From Neckera pumila (taxonomy: Eukaryota; Streptophyta; Bryopsida; Hypnales; Neckeraceae): 64,000 bases of DNA. The notes under the pieces are model-generated. The model was not told the DNA's origin and did no database searches. It saw nothing but the letters and a program-made list of their open reading frames with translations. A program made the position numbers and the translations under genes. The stretch lies in the NCBI GenBank assembly GCA_963969595.1, contig OZ018411.1:24302545-24366544 (forward strand), written 5' to 3'. This document shows positions 46,401 to 58,850 of the stretch, piece by piece. Each line of letters starts with the position of its first letter. Positions within the stretch are counted from its first letter, which is position 1.

Positions 46401-49400
46401 TTAAATTTGGGTTTGCTATGGAGGCTTTAGAACACGTCTCTGCACTTGGAGGCTGACATGCTGTAGTTTTCTGGCTTGTGTCTTTGTTTTATAAATTTTT
46501 TTTGCATGAAATAGCTTGACAAACCGAAGATTATTTACACTTCACTGTTATTGGGACCTTGTTCCGCATGGTAGTTCTGCAGAGTTGGGTAGTTACAGAA
46601 ACAGCGTAACCTGGGGTTGGACATGCAGAGGGCTCTTTGTGAGCCTGTATTGTTGGTGGTCTTAGGTGGGGTGAATTTTCTCGTTATTTACCACTATTGA
46701 GGGGTAATAATTGTAGATCTTTTACTATCTCGGAGTATCTGGTTTCTCGAAACAAACTTTTGATATCGATGTTGCAGGTACGGAGGTAAATGCGCGACCA
46801 GTTGGTGACGATCTAGATCATTCTGGTACTTCTCAAGATGATGGTAGGCCAGTGGTTCTTGCATATTAATTTTTAGGGTACTGCCTTTAAAACATCCATG
46901 AGCAGAAGTAATCCACTATATGGATAGAGAATCTATATTTGGTGGTAGATGTTGAATATGTTCATGCGGTCATTTTTTCACAGATGATGCATTTCGTGAA
47001 GGTGGAGGCGCTGAAGCGCTGGGGCTCCCGCCAGTGGAGCTTGCTACTCTTCCTCTCATTGCTAAGGTTTGCACTAACTAGTGAGGAGTTTCTCATGTCT
47101 TGTGCGTCTTTCTGCGATTCGATTAATCACTGAATTGATACGCTCACAGTACCTGAGGGCATCCTTGACCTGTTTGTGGCAGTGGCTACTCATGTGCTTA
47201 TTCTTTTACTCTTCTTCTCACATTCTAGCATCAGTTTCTTATAGTTTTGACTGAAATGTCACATCACTTGCAGTTACTTATTTCTTCAGTTCCTTGAGTA
47301 TCCGGCATTACCTCTTAAAAGGCGTCCTTCTACACACGTACATGGCCTTTTTGGCCTCTGCTGATCATACTCCTGCTTCGTAATTTATTGCAGACTGTCG
47401 CAGAAGTTATGCCTTGTGACCGTGACCTGGTGGCCTCCTTGATTGTCAACGATGTAAGCATCGCAAAGCAGGCTCCTCGTTCAAACTTCGTTTTTATTTT
47501 AGAAGTTTTTGTTGGTTCTTATTGGATTCCTTCTTAGAGATTTAACAGGAAGTATTGTTATTGGTGAAAATCTGGCTTATAATTTATCAACGTATCTCTC
47601 TTGTTACGCGCTCTACTTCCTCCCTTGTTTCGCTTTTGTTAGGAGTGGTAATTTGATCAAGTGGGTCTGTGGGTCGTTATGTCCAGCAATGTTACATCCG
47701 CAAACTTGTACAGCTGTTCCGCACTTGTGAGGAACTCAAGAACCTTGAAGGTTTGCGTTTGATGTTCAAGATTGTCAAAGGAATCAGTGAGTTGCAGCAC
47801 CCACTCTTAACTGATTTGAGTTTCTCATCTTCTTTTATGGTCTCATTGAGTTTACCCCCCGAGAGTTTTATATTTGCTATATAGTTTTGCATGCAACATG
47901 AATGCTTATAGCCAAGACAGTACTGGTTTTTTGTACATGCCTTGACTGGAGTCAGGGTTTACAATCAGAAGTCGATAAGTTGAACTGTCTTTCGATTTGC
48001 TGTGTATGAATAAGTATGTGGACTTGGTGATGGGGAATGCATGTTGGGCCTGCGTATTGAGGAATTAACATAAATTAAGTCCTGCATGCATTTCATGACC
48101 TCTTTCATCATTCAGTTTTCATTACGGAATGTTTCATTTGCAATTGGAATAATCGCATGATTACTGCAATATTTATGTGGAATTCTTTTATATTCACGTA
48201 GAGTTTGCTCTTTTATGTTTTAAGTAGAACCTCATGTGGCAATTCTGAATTAACGTATCATCTGTTCTCTGTTTGCAGTCTCACTCAACGATGGACACCT
48301 TTTTGATATCATCTTTAGTGATGAGTACATAATGGATACCGTTGGGGCCTTGGAATGTGAGCGCACTTTCTTTTACCAACTATGTTTTGCTTCTGTTGAG
48401 AAAGAGTAGCTTGCTATTTAATCTCTGAGTCCTTGGCTTTGTCCCCTGACTTTTGTAGTCAGATCTATGTTTATCGGCAAAATATTTCAGGTCTTGCAAA
48501 AAGTTTGTTCTTCACTGTTACATTAACTGTGTTCTGCGATGGACTGATGGTTCTCGCTTGTCTATTATGTGTAGATGATCCTGATGTGACGAATTTCCAA
48601 GATCACCGCAAATTTCTCAGGGAACAAGTGGTTTTCAAGGAGGTAAAACAGCTGTTTTTTTTACTCAACAGTATTGTATCAACCTGAAATCTTGTTGGTT
48701 ATTACTAAAATTTCTTGAATATATGCTGCCAGGGACTGCATGCAATTTTCTTATGTATGTATTTGCTCATATTGTGGATATATTGTATTTATAAGAGGAT
48801 GTTATTTGGTAAAGCAGACTGTTCCTATTCGTGATCCCGTAATCTTGTCGAAGATTCACCAGACGTACCGTATTGGCTACATCAAGGTCAGCGTGATGTA
48901 CTATTTTTCACATCATTGTCACTACGATTGCACAATTGTGCCAGGGTTTTGTTTTATCTTGTACGTCCTTTATCTAGCTCTTCCGATTTCTTGATTTCAG
49001 ACTTAAATTGTTGATTTTTTGGAAACAGGATGTAATATTGCCTAGGGTGCTTGATGACCCAACATTTGCTACGATCAACTCAATTATGCTCTTCAACAAT
49101 GTTCAAGTAAGTTTTTTTGTATTTCCTTTGTGCAAGTCCTATATTTATGAAATATGTGTAAATCTACACCTAACTAGTCCTTTATTGAAGTGTTTTTGGA
49201 TGAAAGTTGCTAATTAATATTCTTTGCGCAGGTGGTGACCGCTCTCCAGAACGATTCTGCTTTTCTGACAGAACTTTTCACGAGGCTTCGCTCACCCGAA
49301 ACCCCTGAGAGAAATAGGCGGGACTTGGTGAGTGCCAAATTCACTGACATTTGTGGAACTGATTTTTCCAAAGCATCACCTTTGTGGATTGTACTAGATT

Positions 49401-52400
49401 GTTTAGATGCTCATGTTTCTCATGGGGACAGAAAATGAGAAGTTCATTTGTTTCTGCCCACTCTTAACGGCAGATAAACAATGTCTTTCAAAGAGGTTAG
49501 TTAGGAATCAATGGTTTAGAATTAAACATGTTGGTCTTTGTGATTTGTGATCAAATAACTTTAGGCAGATTTTTAACTTTTGTCGCAGAGTAGGAGTTGG
49601 TCTTCCTAAGATTATTGAGTTTTAATATACTCTTAGATGTTTTGTTTTGGGATGCTAATTTGCTGAAAGAAGTCTATGTAGGGGATTATAGGAGGCCCAA
49701 CTATGTCTGATGTACTTTATTTTTTTTTTGGTGCAGGTGTTATTTGTTCAAGAGTTCTGCAATTTGAGCAAACATCTTCAACCAGCAGTGCGAAGCCAGC
49801 TCTTTAGGTAATGTTTCCTATTGCTGCACTATTGATTTAGGTGGACAGATTATTCTTGTTTGCTTAAGGCACGCAGTAATAATTTGGTTGCGTTCCCTTG
49901 GTTAATGTTGACTTGTCACAAACTTGTGTAACGAAGCTATTATTCTTCCCTCATCTGTCTCGCTTTTTAATTAATGCCAGAAATTTGCGAATGTCCTTCA
50001 TGACAGTGCACTTGTCAAGCACTTGGGATTGTTTGATCTTGTGAAGGACATCCTCAACGATCCCGATGAGGGTATTCGACTCAGTGGGTAAGCATATTTC
50101 TTTGTGCTTCATGACAACTCGCATCTATTGTTTATTAGCAGTGTTTTTCATAGTTGCCTATACAGGATTGTTGTTGTGCTAGCTTGTATATCTGATGCAC
50201 TTTGATTGGTGAAGCCTGTTCTGAATACTTGCAAAGGGTTTGGATTTCAGTGGTTATTGTAGCGTTTGATTTGCATGAGTTGGTATGCTTTGATGCCAGG
50301 TGTGATATTTTAATAGTAGTTTTGAACCATGAACCAGCACTACTACGGACCTTTTTGGTGCACCAACCGTCCAACGCATTGTTTAGTGAATTGGTGGGTC
50401 ATTTTACTTATTTTTTGTTGCATGCTCTTTGAAAATTTTGATTTTCATTGACGATATCACCTGCAAAGCGAGTTGAATAGAGTTCTGTTGTAGGAGTTCG
50501 TGGATTCAGTTGTTGTTTTTATAAGTTGAGTAAGATTTATTATAAATTATGAGGGTTAAATATAGACCCGAGGGTTGTAATCTTTACCAGCTGAAGGGTG
50601 AGAGTATGAACTTTGAACGGCATGGCTACCCTGGTTTACTGATGAAGTCATTAGGTTACAGGTGGAAGGGATGTTGACTCCCAGCGAAGGTGGATTGCAA
50701 GCACAGCTTCTGGAGATTATGCGCATGCTGCTTGACTCTGAGACAATGGATACTGTGAGTTTTAAACACAGGATTGCTTAGTGCGTATGCTTCTGTGTGC
50801 TATTTTTTGACCTTAGAACCTTTATTAGCTAAGGGTACCCATGGCAAATGTAAAGCTGTTTACAAATCTGAAAGAATTTTCTTGTTGTAGACCTGTGCCT
50901 TGGAATTCCATGAAGAGTATACAATGGTGTCTTGAAGCTCCTCTTCTGATTCAACTTAATTACTGATGGTATGTTTTTTTTTCACATGATCGCAGCAGCC
51001 AGTTTACAAAAGCCTTTTTCTGGAGATATTTTATGAGAAATACATGGACCAAATGGTTCAACTTCTTACAGATGGGTGTCCTCCAGAACCGGGGAGTGCA
51101 GAGCTTTCTAATGATTCAAGGCGGACTGTTTCTCCAGAAATTCTTGGAAACATCTGTGAACTAATGTGTTTTTGTGTCCAGCATCATCGGTTCAGAATCA
51201 AGTAAGTGAAATGCCGCTTTATGGTGATTTTTCCTGTAGTCTAGTTGTGAATAGCATCAATCTTTGCTGTTCTCCTTTTGGTTTGATTTTAGGCTGCAAA
51301 GGTCAGCACTTAGATTTCTGAACTCTTTTTGAATTTATGTAGTTAGTCCATGGCAGTGTCGGGGACAGGTCCACAGTCGATTTGCAATTTATCTGTACGA
51401 AATTGCTAATGAATTTTAATTTGTTATTGTTTTTGTGTCCGCTCAGGTATTATGTGATGAGAAATCATGTTGTCGAGAAAGTGTTGAAGTTGATTCGTAG
51501 GAAAGAAAAGTACCTGGTTGTGGCTGCAGTGCGATTTCTAAGGACATGTATTGCTTTGAAGGTTGGATTTGTTGGAGTATACCTTGCTTAGGTGCATACT
51601 GAGTATTTTTATTGAAACAAGTCCTATAGATTTTGGAAGGATAGAGATATTTTACTCGTGTTTTTTTGGGTATGTAATCTGTTATACAGGATGCAGTGTT
51701 TTTATAAATGAAGGCCAAAGGAGATGTAGTCTAGTAGACCAATATCATCTTATCTGTTTCTAGAAGTAATGTGCATCAGCCTAACTCTGAAGGCTCTTCT
51801 GGTTGTGAGTTATATGGTTCCGTCCTTTGTGTTTAGGTTGTTGGTTGATACTGTTCTGAGAGAGCATCAATGTTCTGGAATAGAATTAGATGGTTCTTTT
51901 AGCAAGAGAATCCATGGAGCTCGTCTAACTTGGGTGTGCTGTGCTGCAGGACGAATTTTACTTTCGGTACATAGTTAATCACAATTTGTTTGAATCCATT
52001 ATTGGAGCTTTTATGGCCAATGGCAATCGCTACAACCTCCTCAATTCAGCTGTATTGGAACTCATTGATTTCATCCGCAAGGTGTGTTGCCTGTTTGTTC
52101 GATGGATGAATTCCAAAGTCTTACTCGGATGTTTTGGCATGGTTTTATGTACCTCGAGTTTTAAGAACCCAGGTTTTTTTTCTAGATCAGTAAGTCTATC
52201 AATCAATAGCTTTTTCAATTTAGTAGTCAGTCGAGTGATAAATCTATCAGTTACTAAAGATGAAATAATCAACCAATCAGTTAGAGCCTCTGTAAATCTC
52301 ATCCAATCCGTCATTTTCAATGAAGCAATCACAATTTTAGGAATGTTTTCAATACAACAAAAGTCGGTTTTCATCCCAAACCCTTCCTATGATAGCAAGT

Positions 52401-54444
52401 TTGTTTGTTTGTCAATTCTTTGCTACTGTTCTGGGAAAATGGTATTATATGTATTAGTCTCCTGGCGGTTATTCATGGGGAGCAACGAGTCTGCTGTGTC
52501 TTTACCTCAAATAAGATAATTAGTGTCTTTTGCGGTTAGTCTATGGCATAGAATTGAAGCGTTCGCTTCCTTATCTAGGTGTTAAGGTCACATCTGACAA
52601 GTCAGCGAACAAATATTATTTAGTTTCAACAAATGTGGGAACCCTCTAACTGGGATTGTATATTTTACTAAGAACTTCTATGGCAATATTTACAGGAGAA
52701 CATCAAAACTCTCATCGTACATCTGATCGAGAAGTATTCTTCAAAATTAGAATCCATCGACTATGCAGACACATTTCGGGCACTGAAATTGAAGTATGAG
52801 CAGGTGAGCAGTTGCCTCGAGGCGGGGCGGATTGGTTTTCTATACGTATTTTTTTTTTAAAGTTTGTTTAAAACATCGTCTTAGAGGATTGCAACCATTA
52901 GTAATATTTATTGCACCGAATTTTAGGTTTCTTGCAAAGATTCAGAATCATGATTGGTAGTCGTGCTGAAAAGTTATCTATGACTTGTCCTCGCTGCTGC
53001 AGATAAAGGAAGGTCCTCCCCCTAGCGCACGAGATTCAGGAGGTGCTGTTATAGGTGGCGGGCCTGATCATGGTTCACGCACAAGTCGTGATAGGCACAG
53101 TCATGCAGGCTTTTCTGATGCGCGGAGACGGAAGGATGACCGAGCACTGGACAAAGATGAAGAGGACTATTTTAATGAGGACAGGTACCCAATGCTTCAC
53201 TTTAATGCGGGAAACTGCCTTAGATTTTGCAACATAGTTTCTACCTAAATCATGGTCGTGGAAATTCCTGGCATGTGAATAATGATTATGAATTAATTCG
53301 TTAACGTCTTGACAGTGATGAGGAGGAGGATACAGCAACTGCAAGAGTGAGCACTGCTTCACAACCGCACGCGACAAGAGCAATTCTAGTAAATGGCAAT
53401 GCTCTAGATGGCGTTCCTTTCAGGTCACTATCTCACCTCTTCATTCATCTGCTGGTTAGAGATACTTATGATTGTATGATGGTCAATTTTAGCCAACTTA
53501 CGTTGTTGTTTGGCAGGGAAAGTGCCATCGGCCTTGTGGACTATGAAGATGAGGACGAGGAGATGCCTCCAGCATTGGGCATCAATGGCAAGGATTTTGG
53601 TAGAGTGTTGGAGAAGACGTTGCTACCGGCAATCCCTCATACAGACCCTGTTTGGCAAGAAGTAGAAGATGGAACTGTTGCTAAGCGAAAGACCTCTCTT
53701 GCCGCAAGCTTGGAACAAAGGGATGCGACCCCGCCCAAGAGGCAAAAGCCCGAAGGTAGTCACACTGTCGATTCCGACAGCCAGCCTGAGATCTTCGATT
53801 CTAGTAGAGTTGTGTCTGATGATGCAAGTTCGGAGGCTCGCGGGTTAGCGGAGCCGGTAACGACAGCTTCTACATCGCAGGATATCATTACGAAGGTATC
53901 AAAAGCAGCGTCACCTGAGCAGAATGCTATGCATCAGGCGTCTGGTTCAGACCATATTAGTCGGAGCGAACCTGAAGCAGCTATTCGAGGAATGGATGGC
54001 GAGCATGAACATCAAGATTTGTATATGACTCCTTCAGATCCTGACCCTGTGATATCTATCAGTGACAACGCTGGCTCGGTTGCAACTGATGGGCTTGATG
54101 TGCCAGCAGAAACTGCAAAAGACACGTGTGAAGCAGATAAAGCTTCAAGAGACGTTGTGAGAGAAGAATGTGCAAATGGAGAGAACCCTACTAAGTCATT
54201 GGAGGTGGGTTGCTCTGCGAGGGGTTTCAGTAAGAGTGGAACGGAGTGTTGCTCGGTGGAAGATTGCAATGGGTCTGCCCCTCAGAGCTCCGAGAGGGTA
54301 GGGCTTGGGGACGACTGTAGCAACAGTAATATCTCGCAACAACATACTGTGAACTTAACTAGCGAAGGCAAACTGACAAACTTAGGCGCTGATATTATGA
54401 GAACTGTAAGTCCGACATCTCCAGGGTCCTATCCTGTTCGATAG
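43482..54444 (+). CDS. PP4R3: Protein phosphatase 4 regulatory subunit 3 (SMEK/PSY2-like)
   Basis: Twenty-five exons: 43482-43532, 44298-44378, 45367-45466, 45664-45748, 46283-46332, 46778-46843, 46984-47066, 47394-47453, 47687-47786, 48279-48356, 48575-48642, 48818-48886, 49029-49106, 49232-49327, 49737-49807, 49981-50087, 50300-50393, 50662-50754, 50996-51201, 51447-51561, 51950-52081, 52696-52803, 53003-53184, 53316-53423, 53517-54444; about 1069 residues. N-terminal EVH1-like domain ([46 protein letters not shown]), then the helical SMEK core ([77 protein letters not shown]), acidic [14 protein letters not shown] and a disordered tail. PP4R3 directs the PP4 catalytic subunit to substrates, mainly nuclear; in Arabidopsis it acts in microRNA processing. 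All phases fit except exon 15 to 16, one nucleotide short. Confidence 0.92.
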
Positions 54445-55110
54445 TACGATCCTAATTTGAAATTTCTGGTATATACACCCCTGGACTCAGGTCTTTCTTT
54501 CATTTTCTACTCCTGCTTTCTGTCAGCTCCAGTTTTCTTGTACTGTATATGCTATACCATTGCGTCTGAATCCATGAGCGCTTCGCTGGATCGTAATCTT
54601 ACATTTGAACATGTAAGGTATGTACACCTCAACCAACAGTGCACCCAAAAACGGCCAGGGATAACTGACCCCCTCATTACCGCTTCTATTTTTCATCCGC
54701 AGGGAAAAGATTGGAACTTATTATCTACAACCGATGATAAATTTGAAAAAATTGAATCTATATCTGGAATAGAAGGCCCCGATTTGCATGTCTCCGTGAG
54801 GTCCTGGCCACCCCAAACCGACACATGTATTGTTGTTTTACATTTGATGCCCTAACTTTAGAATTCAGTTTTTTAGGTATAGTTTCAGTAGTTTTGGGCC
54901 CTTTTGGGTATACTTGACTTAATGTTCCTTCTCGGAAGAGATCAACTTGTTGACTATGGACAGATTTAAAATGAGCAGGGATGTTGTGCAGTGCAGAAGT
55001 AGAGTTTAATTTAACCCTTTTAGTTTCCACGAGACTGGAAAGTGGTTTCAAAACTGTGTATTGTAGTAATAAGTAAAAATCCAAGAAGAAATTGGAGTCT
55101 GATTGGGAAT
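54445..55110 (+). other. Probable 3' UTR of PP4R3
   Basis: Genic base composition continues past the TAG stop. The open frame 54457-54855 lacks a domain; it could only matter if the GTAAGT inside the last exon (54403) is spliced to the acceptor CCGCAG ending at 54702. Confidence 0.45.
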
Positions 55111-55794
55111 TGGGAAGAGAGTTCCCTCATTTTTTCTGTGGAGCATCGTTTGTTATGTCCGATTTGGAAAATATGGATGTATGTGGAAGTTATGAAGGTT
55201 TTTACATGACTGAGAAAGTCATTATAGAGTTATAGAAAGAAGTGCAAAAGATGTACTCAAAATCCATTTGTTTTCTGTATAATGCTCATGTTTCTTGGTG
55301 CAAAATATGTATTTGGCATGTGGTTCTGTTTTGCTTGACAACATTAGTACTATGTATTTATAATCCAAAATGCCTCATTCCTTCCTTTTTTTTCTTTGTG
55401 ACTGCTCAAACATACATTGTATTTCACACTTTTTTGTAAGTCACAAACAATACCAATTATTTACTCACTTTGATGAGAACTTTCTTTCAATGTAGAAGGG
55501 TAAATTATGATCGTTTTTTTACACACATATCTATCACGTAATCTTCCATTTTATATGGTGGGATTTTGTACATCATGTATGTACATTATGTATGTTTCTT
55601 CTAAAACCAATGATCTATTTGTACAAGGAAATTTATTTTGTCCCTTGTAGGGACAATGGGACTTTAGGGGATAAGAATTTCCTTGTCAATGGAACAAAAA
55701 CATGTAGACACTATAATCTATAACTTCTCTACAAAACTAATTAAATTTGGGCTTGTGAAGAGAGAGATGGACTTTTGAGTGCAGTGCCCTTCAT
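55111..55794. other. AT-rich spacer with a P-element right-end fragment
   Basis: No gene. At 55637-55674, TTTGTCCCTTGTAGGGACAATGGGACTTTAGGGGATAA (described here as the subterminal palindrome TGTCCCTTGTAGGGACA plus an end with TTAA mutated to ATAA) is the terminal about 40 bp of a TTAA element. Confidence 0.5.
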
Positions 55795-56400
55795 TTACAC
55801 CCCACATCATTTCAAGATGCGCTAGCCAATGGACAAAGACCATAGATTCTACATGTTAGATTATTTCAATAACTAATGCACTTAGAAGTGATGTTAGATC
55901 TAAAATATGTAGTTTTGATTCTATATCCCACATCCCTTCAACATGTGTTAGTCTATGGATAAAGACTGCAAATTTTATATCTTATATCACTTCAATATTT
56001 GTTTGTCAGCAAATAAAGATGAAAAATTTTATTTCCTATATTACTTCAAGATAAAAAAATTCTATATTACATCTTACTTCAACATGCGCTACTGAGCAGA
56101 TAAAGACCAAAGATTTTATTCCATACCACCTCCAGATGTGCTGGTCACTAGATAAAGACTTGGTAGATAAAGACCAAAGATTTAATTCTATATGTCACTT
56201 CCAGACGTACTAGTCACTAGATAAAGACTGCAAAGATTTAATACCATACATCACTTTTGGTGCACTAGTCAATGGATAATGACCGCAAATTCTATGTCAC
56301 AAATCACTTTGTGAGTTAGCAAACAAAGATCAAAGATTTTATACCCTATTACTATCACTTCAAGATGTTGTCCAACAGACGAAGACCAAAAAGATTCTAT
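55795..56400. repeat. Diverged minisatellite, about 9-10 units of 50-65 bp
   Basis: The consensus words TATCACTTCAAGATGTGCTA, GTCAATGGATAAAGACCAAA and GATTTTAT recur in order with indels across the block. The array is heavily diverged and non-coding. Confidence 0.7.
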
Positions 56401-57001
56401 ATGGGATTATATGAATCATACAAATCTAAAAACAATAGAGAATAGAGAAACTTATAATAGCCGCTTTAGAATATGGATAAATTGCATAGCTTCATAAATT
56501 GATCAATATTTAAATTTTGGGGAAAAAAACAAATACTATATACAAGTAGGTTGTGGAGTAGTTGGAGGTCCAACAATCTATGTAGAGTATGTATTAAATA
56601 GGATTTATTGGAATTAAATCAAAATGCAATAATTGAAGTTGAAGCATAAGTTTAGGCCTCATTTAATAATAGAAAGTCAAAAAAATTCGAAATTTGATTG
56701 AACAAGAAAATATGAGTGATAAAGTTTGAAAAGGGGTAGAAAAGGGTATCTAATATCCCTCTTTAAATTCTGTCCTTAACTTGTGATTGAAGGCTTCAAA
56801 TCATTTTCATAGAGCTCAATGGCAACTCAATTTCTTTTACTATTTTAGTTGACGAAGGCTTGAAATTTTCTATTTATTATAGTCAAATGGGGTCAAACTG
56901 ATCAAGATGTCTAACTAGAAATTAGCGAGCATTAAAATGTTAATTGCTACTAACTACCGGCATGTTCCAAATTTTCCTCTCAAATAATGGGATGTTTTTT
57001 C
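56401..57001. mobile_element. AT-rich region with a decayed foldback arm
   Basis: About 56640-56900 resembles the foldback at 22600-23330 (GGCCTCATTTAATAATAGAA at the left and a GTC-AAATGGGGTC inverse at the right), heavily diverged. Nothing else recognised. Confidence 0.4.
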
Positions 57002-57867
57002 TTAATCTCAATTTTTAGTAATATTTTTTTTGGGATTTTTTGAGGGTGTGAATTTTTGCAAGAGCTTTGTGAATATATAATTTTTTTATTTTAATTGATG
57101 CCCGGGTGCAAAAGTTATAGCACAATAAGCAAAAATGGAGTTTGACAGGCAGTACAAAATAAATCACAAAAAGTCAAAATAATTTTTTTTTCAAATTTTT
57201 TTTTCAAAGATTATAATTTTGTCTACATGTGGAGCTTTGTTTCATTCAATTTGGACTAATTATAAGAAAATTATGGACAATCTTAGTTTTTTGGGCAACC
57301 TAAGCATCTTCTTGAAAAAATAACTTGTAGAATGCAATTTTTAGAATTTTTCAAAAAAATTGTTATACGTGGTCAAATTTTCTTTCTAGTACAATCTCAC
57401 CATTGGGATTATTGTGATTCAATTCCATCTAAAAGCAATTAACAATTTATTTTTTTCTTCAATCTTGAACCCACCTCTATTTAACAATTTATTAATGATT
57501 GAAAATTAAATGAATTTTTTCCTAAATTTTTTTTGGAGACTCTCAACTCAACAATTTAACATAAATAAGTAGAAAATCAAAATCAATAGTGCAAAAGATT
57601 TGAACTAAAAAGATTTGAAGCCAAAATATCTAGTCAAACAAGGTGCAAAAAAACTTGTTTTCTTCACTTTAAATGCATATATCTTACAATCTACAAGGTC
57701 AAATTTTCTGAAATTTCTTCCATGTATTCATATACTAGTCAAGTATAAGATCTTACAATTGGATATGCAAGAAAAATCAATTTTTATAGTTTTTTTCTCT
57801 TTGCAATAGAAATGATAGTTTTGAATGGTTTTTGGTAGGAAAATCACCTTGGTCCTTTAGGGGTTAA
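57002..57867 (-). mobile_element. TTAA element P11 (inverse orientation)
   Basis: The right end is GGTCCTTTAGGGGTTAA; the left end (TTAATCTCAATTTTTAG) is diverged. The interior follows P2 closely, for example ACAATCTCACCATTGGGATT and TGAAATTTCTTCCATGTATT. The frame 57615-57809 has no domain. Confidence 0.62.
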
Positions 57868-58076
57868 AAGAGTAAAATATAACGCTCTTTTATTTTATGA
57901 CAATTTTCAACGCTAAAATGACACCATGGCCAGTTTTTGTCCTACAAATGACTTCAAAATCTTGTTCAAAAGTTAAGCTTGATAGCCTATTAGATATGCA
58001 ATAGCAAATCGTATAAGGGATTCTTGCAATCACACACCTCCCATTTCCAACTTGAAAAATATGTAACAAATTCAAT

Positions 58077-58850
58077 AAGAATCCAAAAAATTGAATAAAA
58101 ATAAGTTAGATACAACTTATTCTTATCTTTTAAGTAAAATTAAAAGAGATTGTTTTGAGCTGTAAAAACCTCCCACAATCCAAATCATTGTTTGAAAGGA
58201 TGCAACCTTATATTACAAACAAAGTCTTAACTATTCAAGAGAATGGCACAAGTCATGGACAAAATGACAAATGAAGGACTATTAAGGCGCAACCTTAAGA
58301 ACTCATAATGATTCAGTGATAAGAATCCAAAAAAGAATCAAAACAAGTTAGATACAATTATTCTTATCTTTTAAGTGAAATTGAAAGAGATTGTTTTGAG
58401 CTGTACAAACCTCTCACAATCCAAATCATTGTTTGAAATGATGCAACCTTATATTACAAGGAAAGCCTTAAGTATTTAAGAAAATGGCACCAATTATGAA
58501 CAAAATGACAAATGAAGGACTATTAAGGATGCAACTCGTTAAACATTAATAATAATCCATTGATAAGAATAAAAAAAAAAAAATCAAAGTAAGTTGAATA
58601 CAACTCATTCTTATCTTTGAAGTGAAATTGAATGGGATTGTTTTGAGTTGTACAATCCTCTTACAATCCAAATCACTGTTTGAAAGGATGTAGCCTTACA
58701 TTACAAGCAAAACCTTAATTATTCCAAAGAAGGGCATCAAGTCATGGACAAAACAACAAATGAAGGACTAATAAGGATGCAACTTTATATTACAAGCAAA
58801 CCCTTAATTCTTGAGATTATAATATTGTTGCATAAACAAGTGAAGGACTA
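58077..58850. repeat. 244-bp tandem satellite, about 3.2 copies
   Basis: Units begin at about 58077, 58321 and 58565 (AAGAATCCAAAAAA...), each with TTCTTATCTTTTAAGT, GAGATTGTTTTGAGCTGTA, CAATCCAAATCATTGTTTGA and ACAAATGAAGGACTATTAAG. The period is 244 bp for both intervals. A partial fourth unit follows and breaks down near 58850. By eye, units 1 and 2 are closer to each other than to unit 3. Confidence 0.85.

Noticed and set aside
52030..52374. 114-codon minus-strand frame in PP4R3
   Set aside because: Lies across exon 21 and intron 21 of PP4R3 with no motif.
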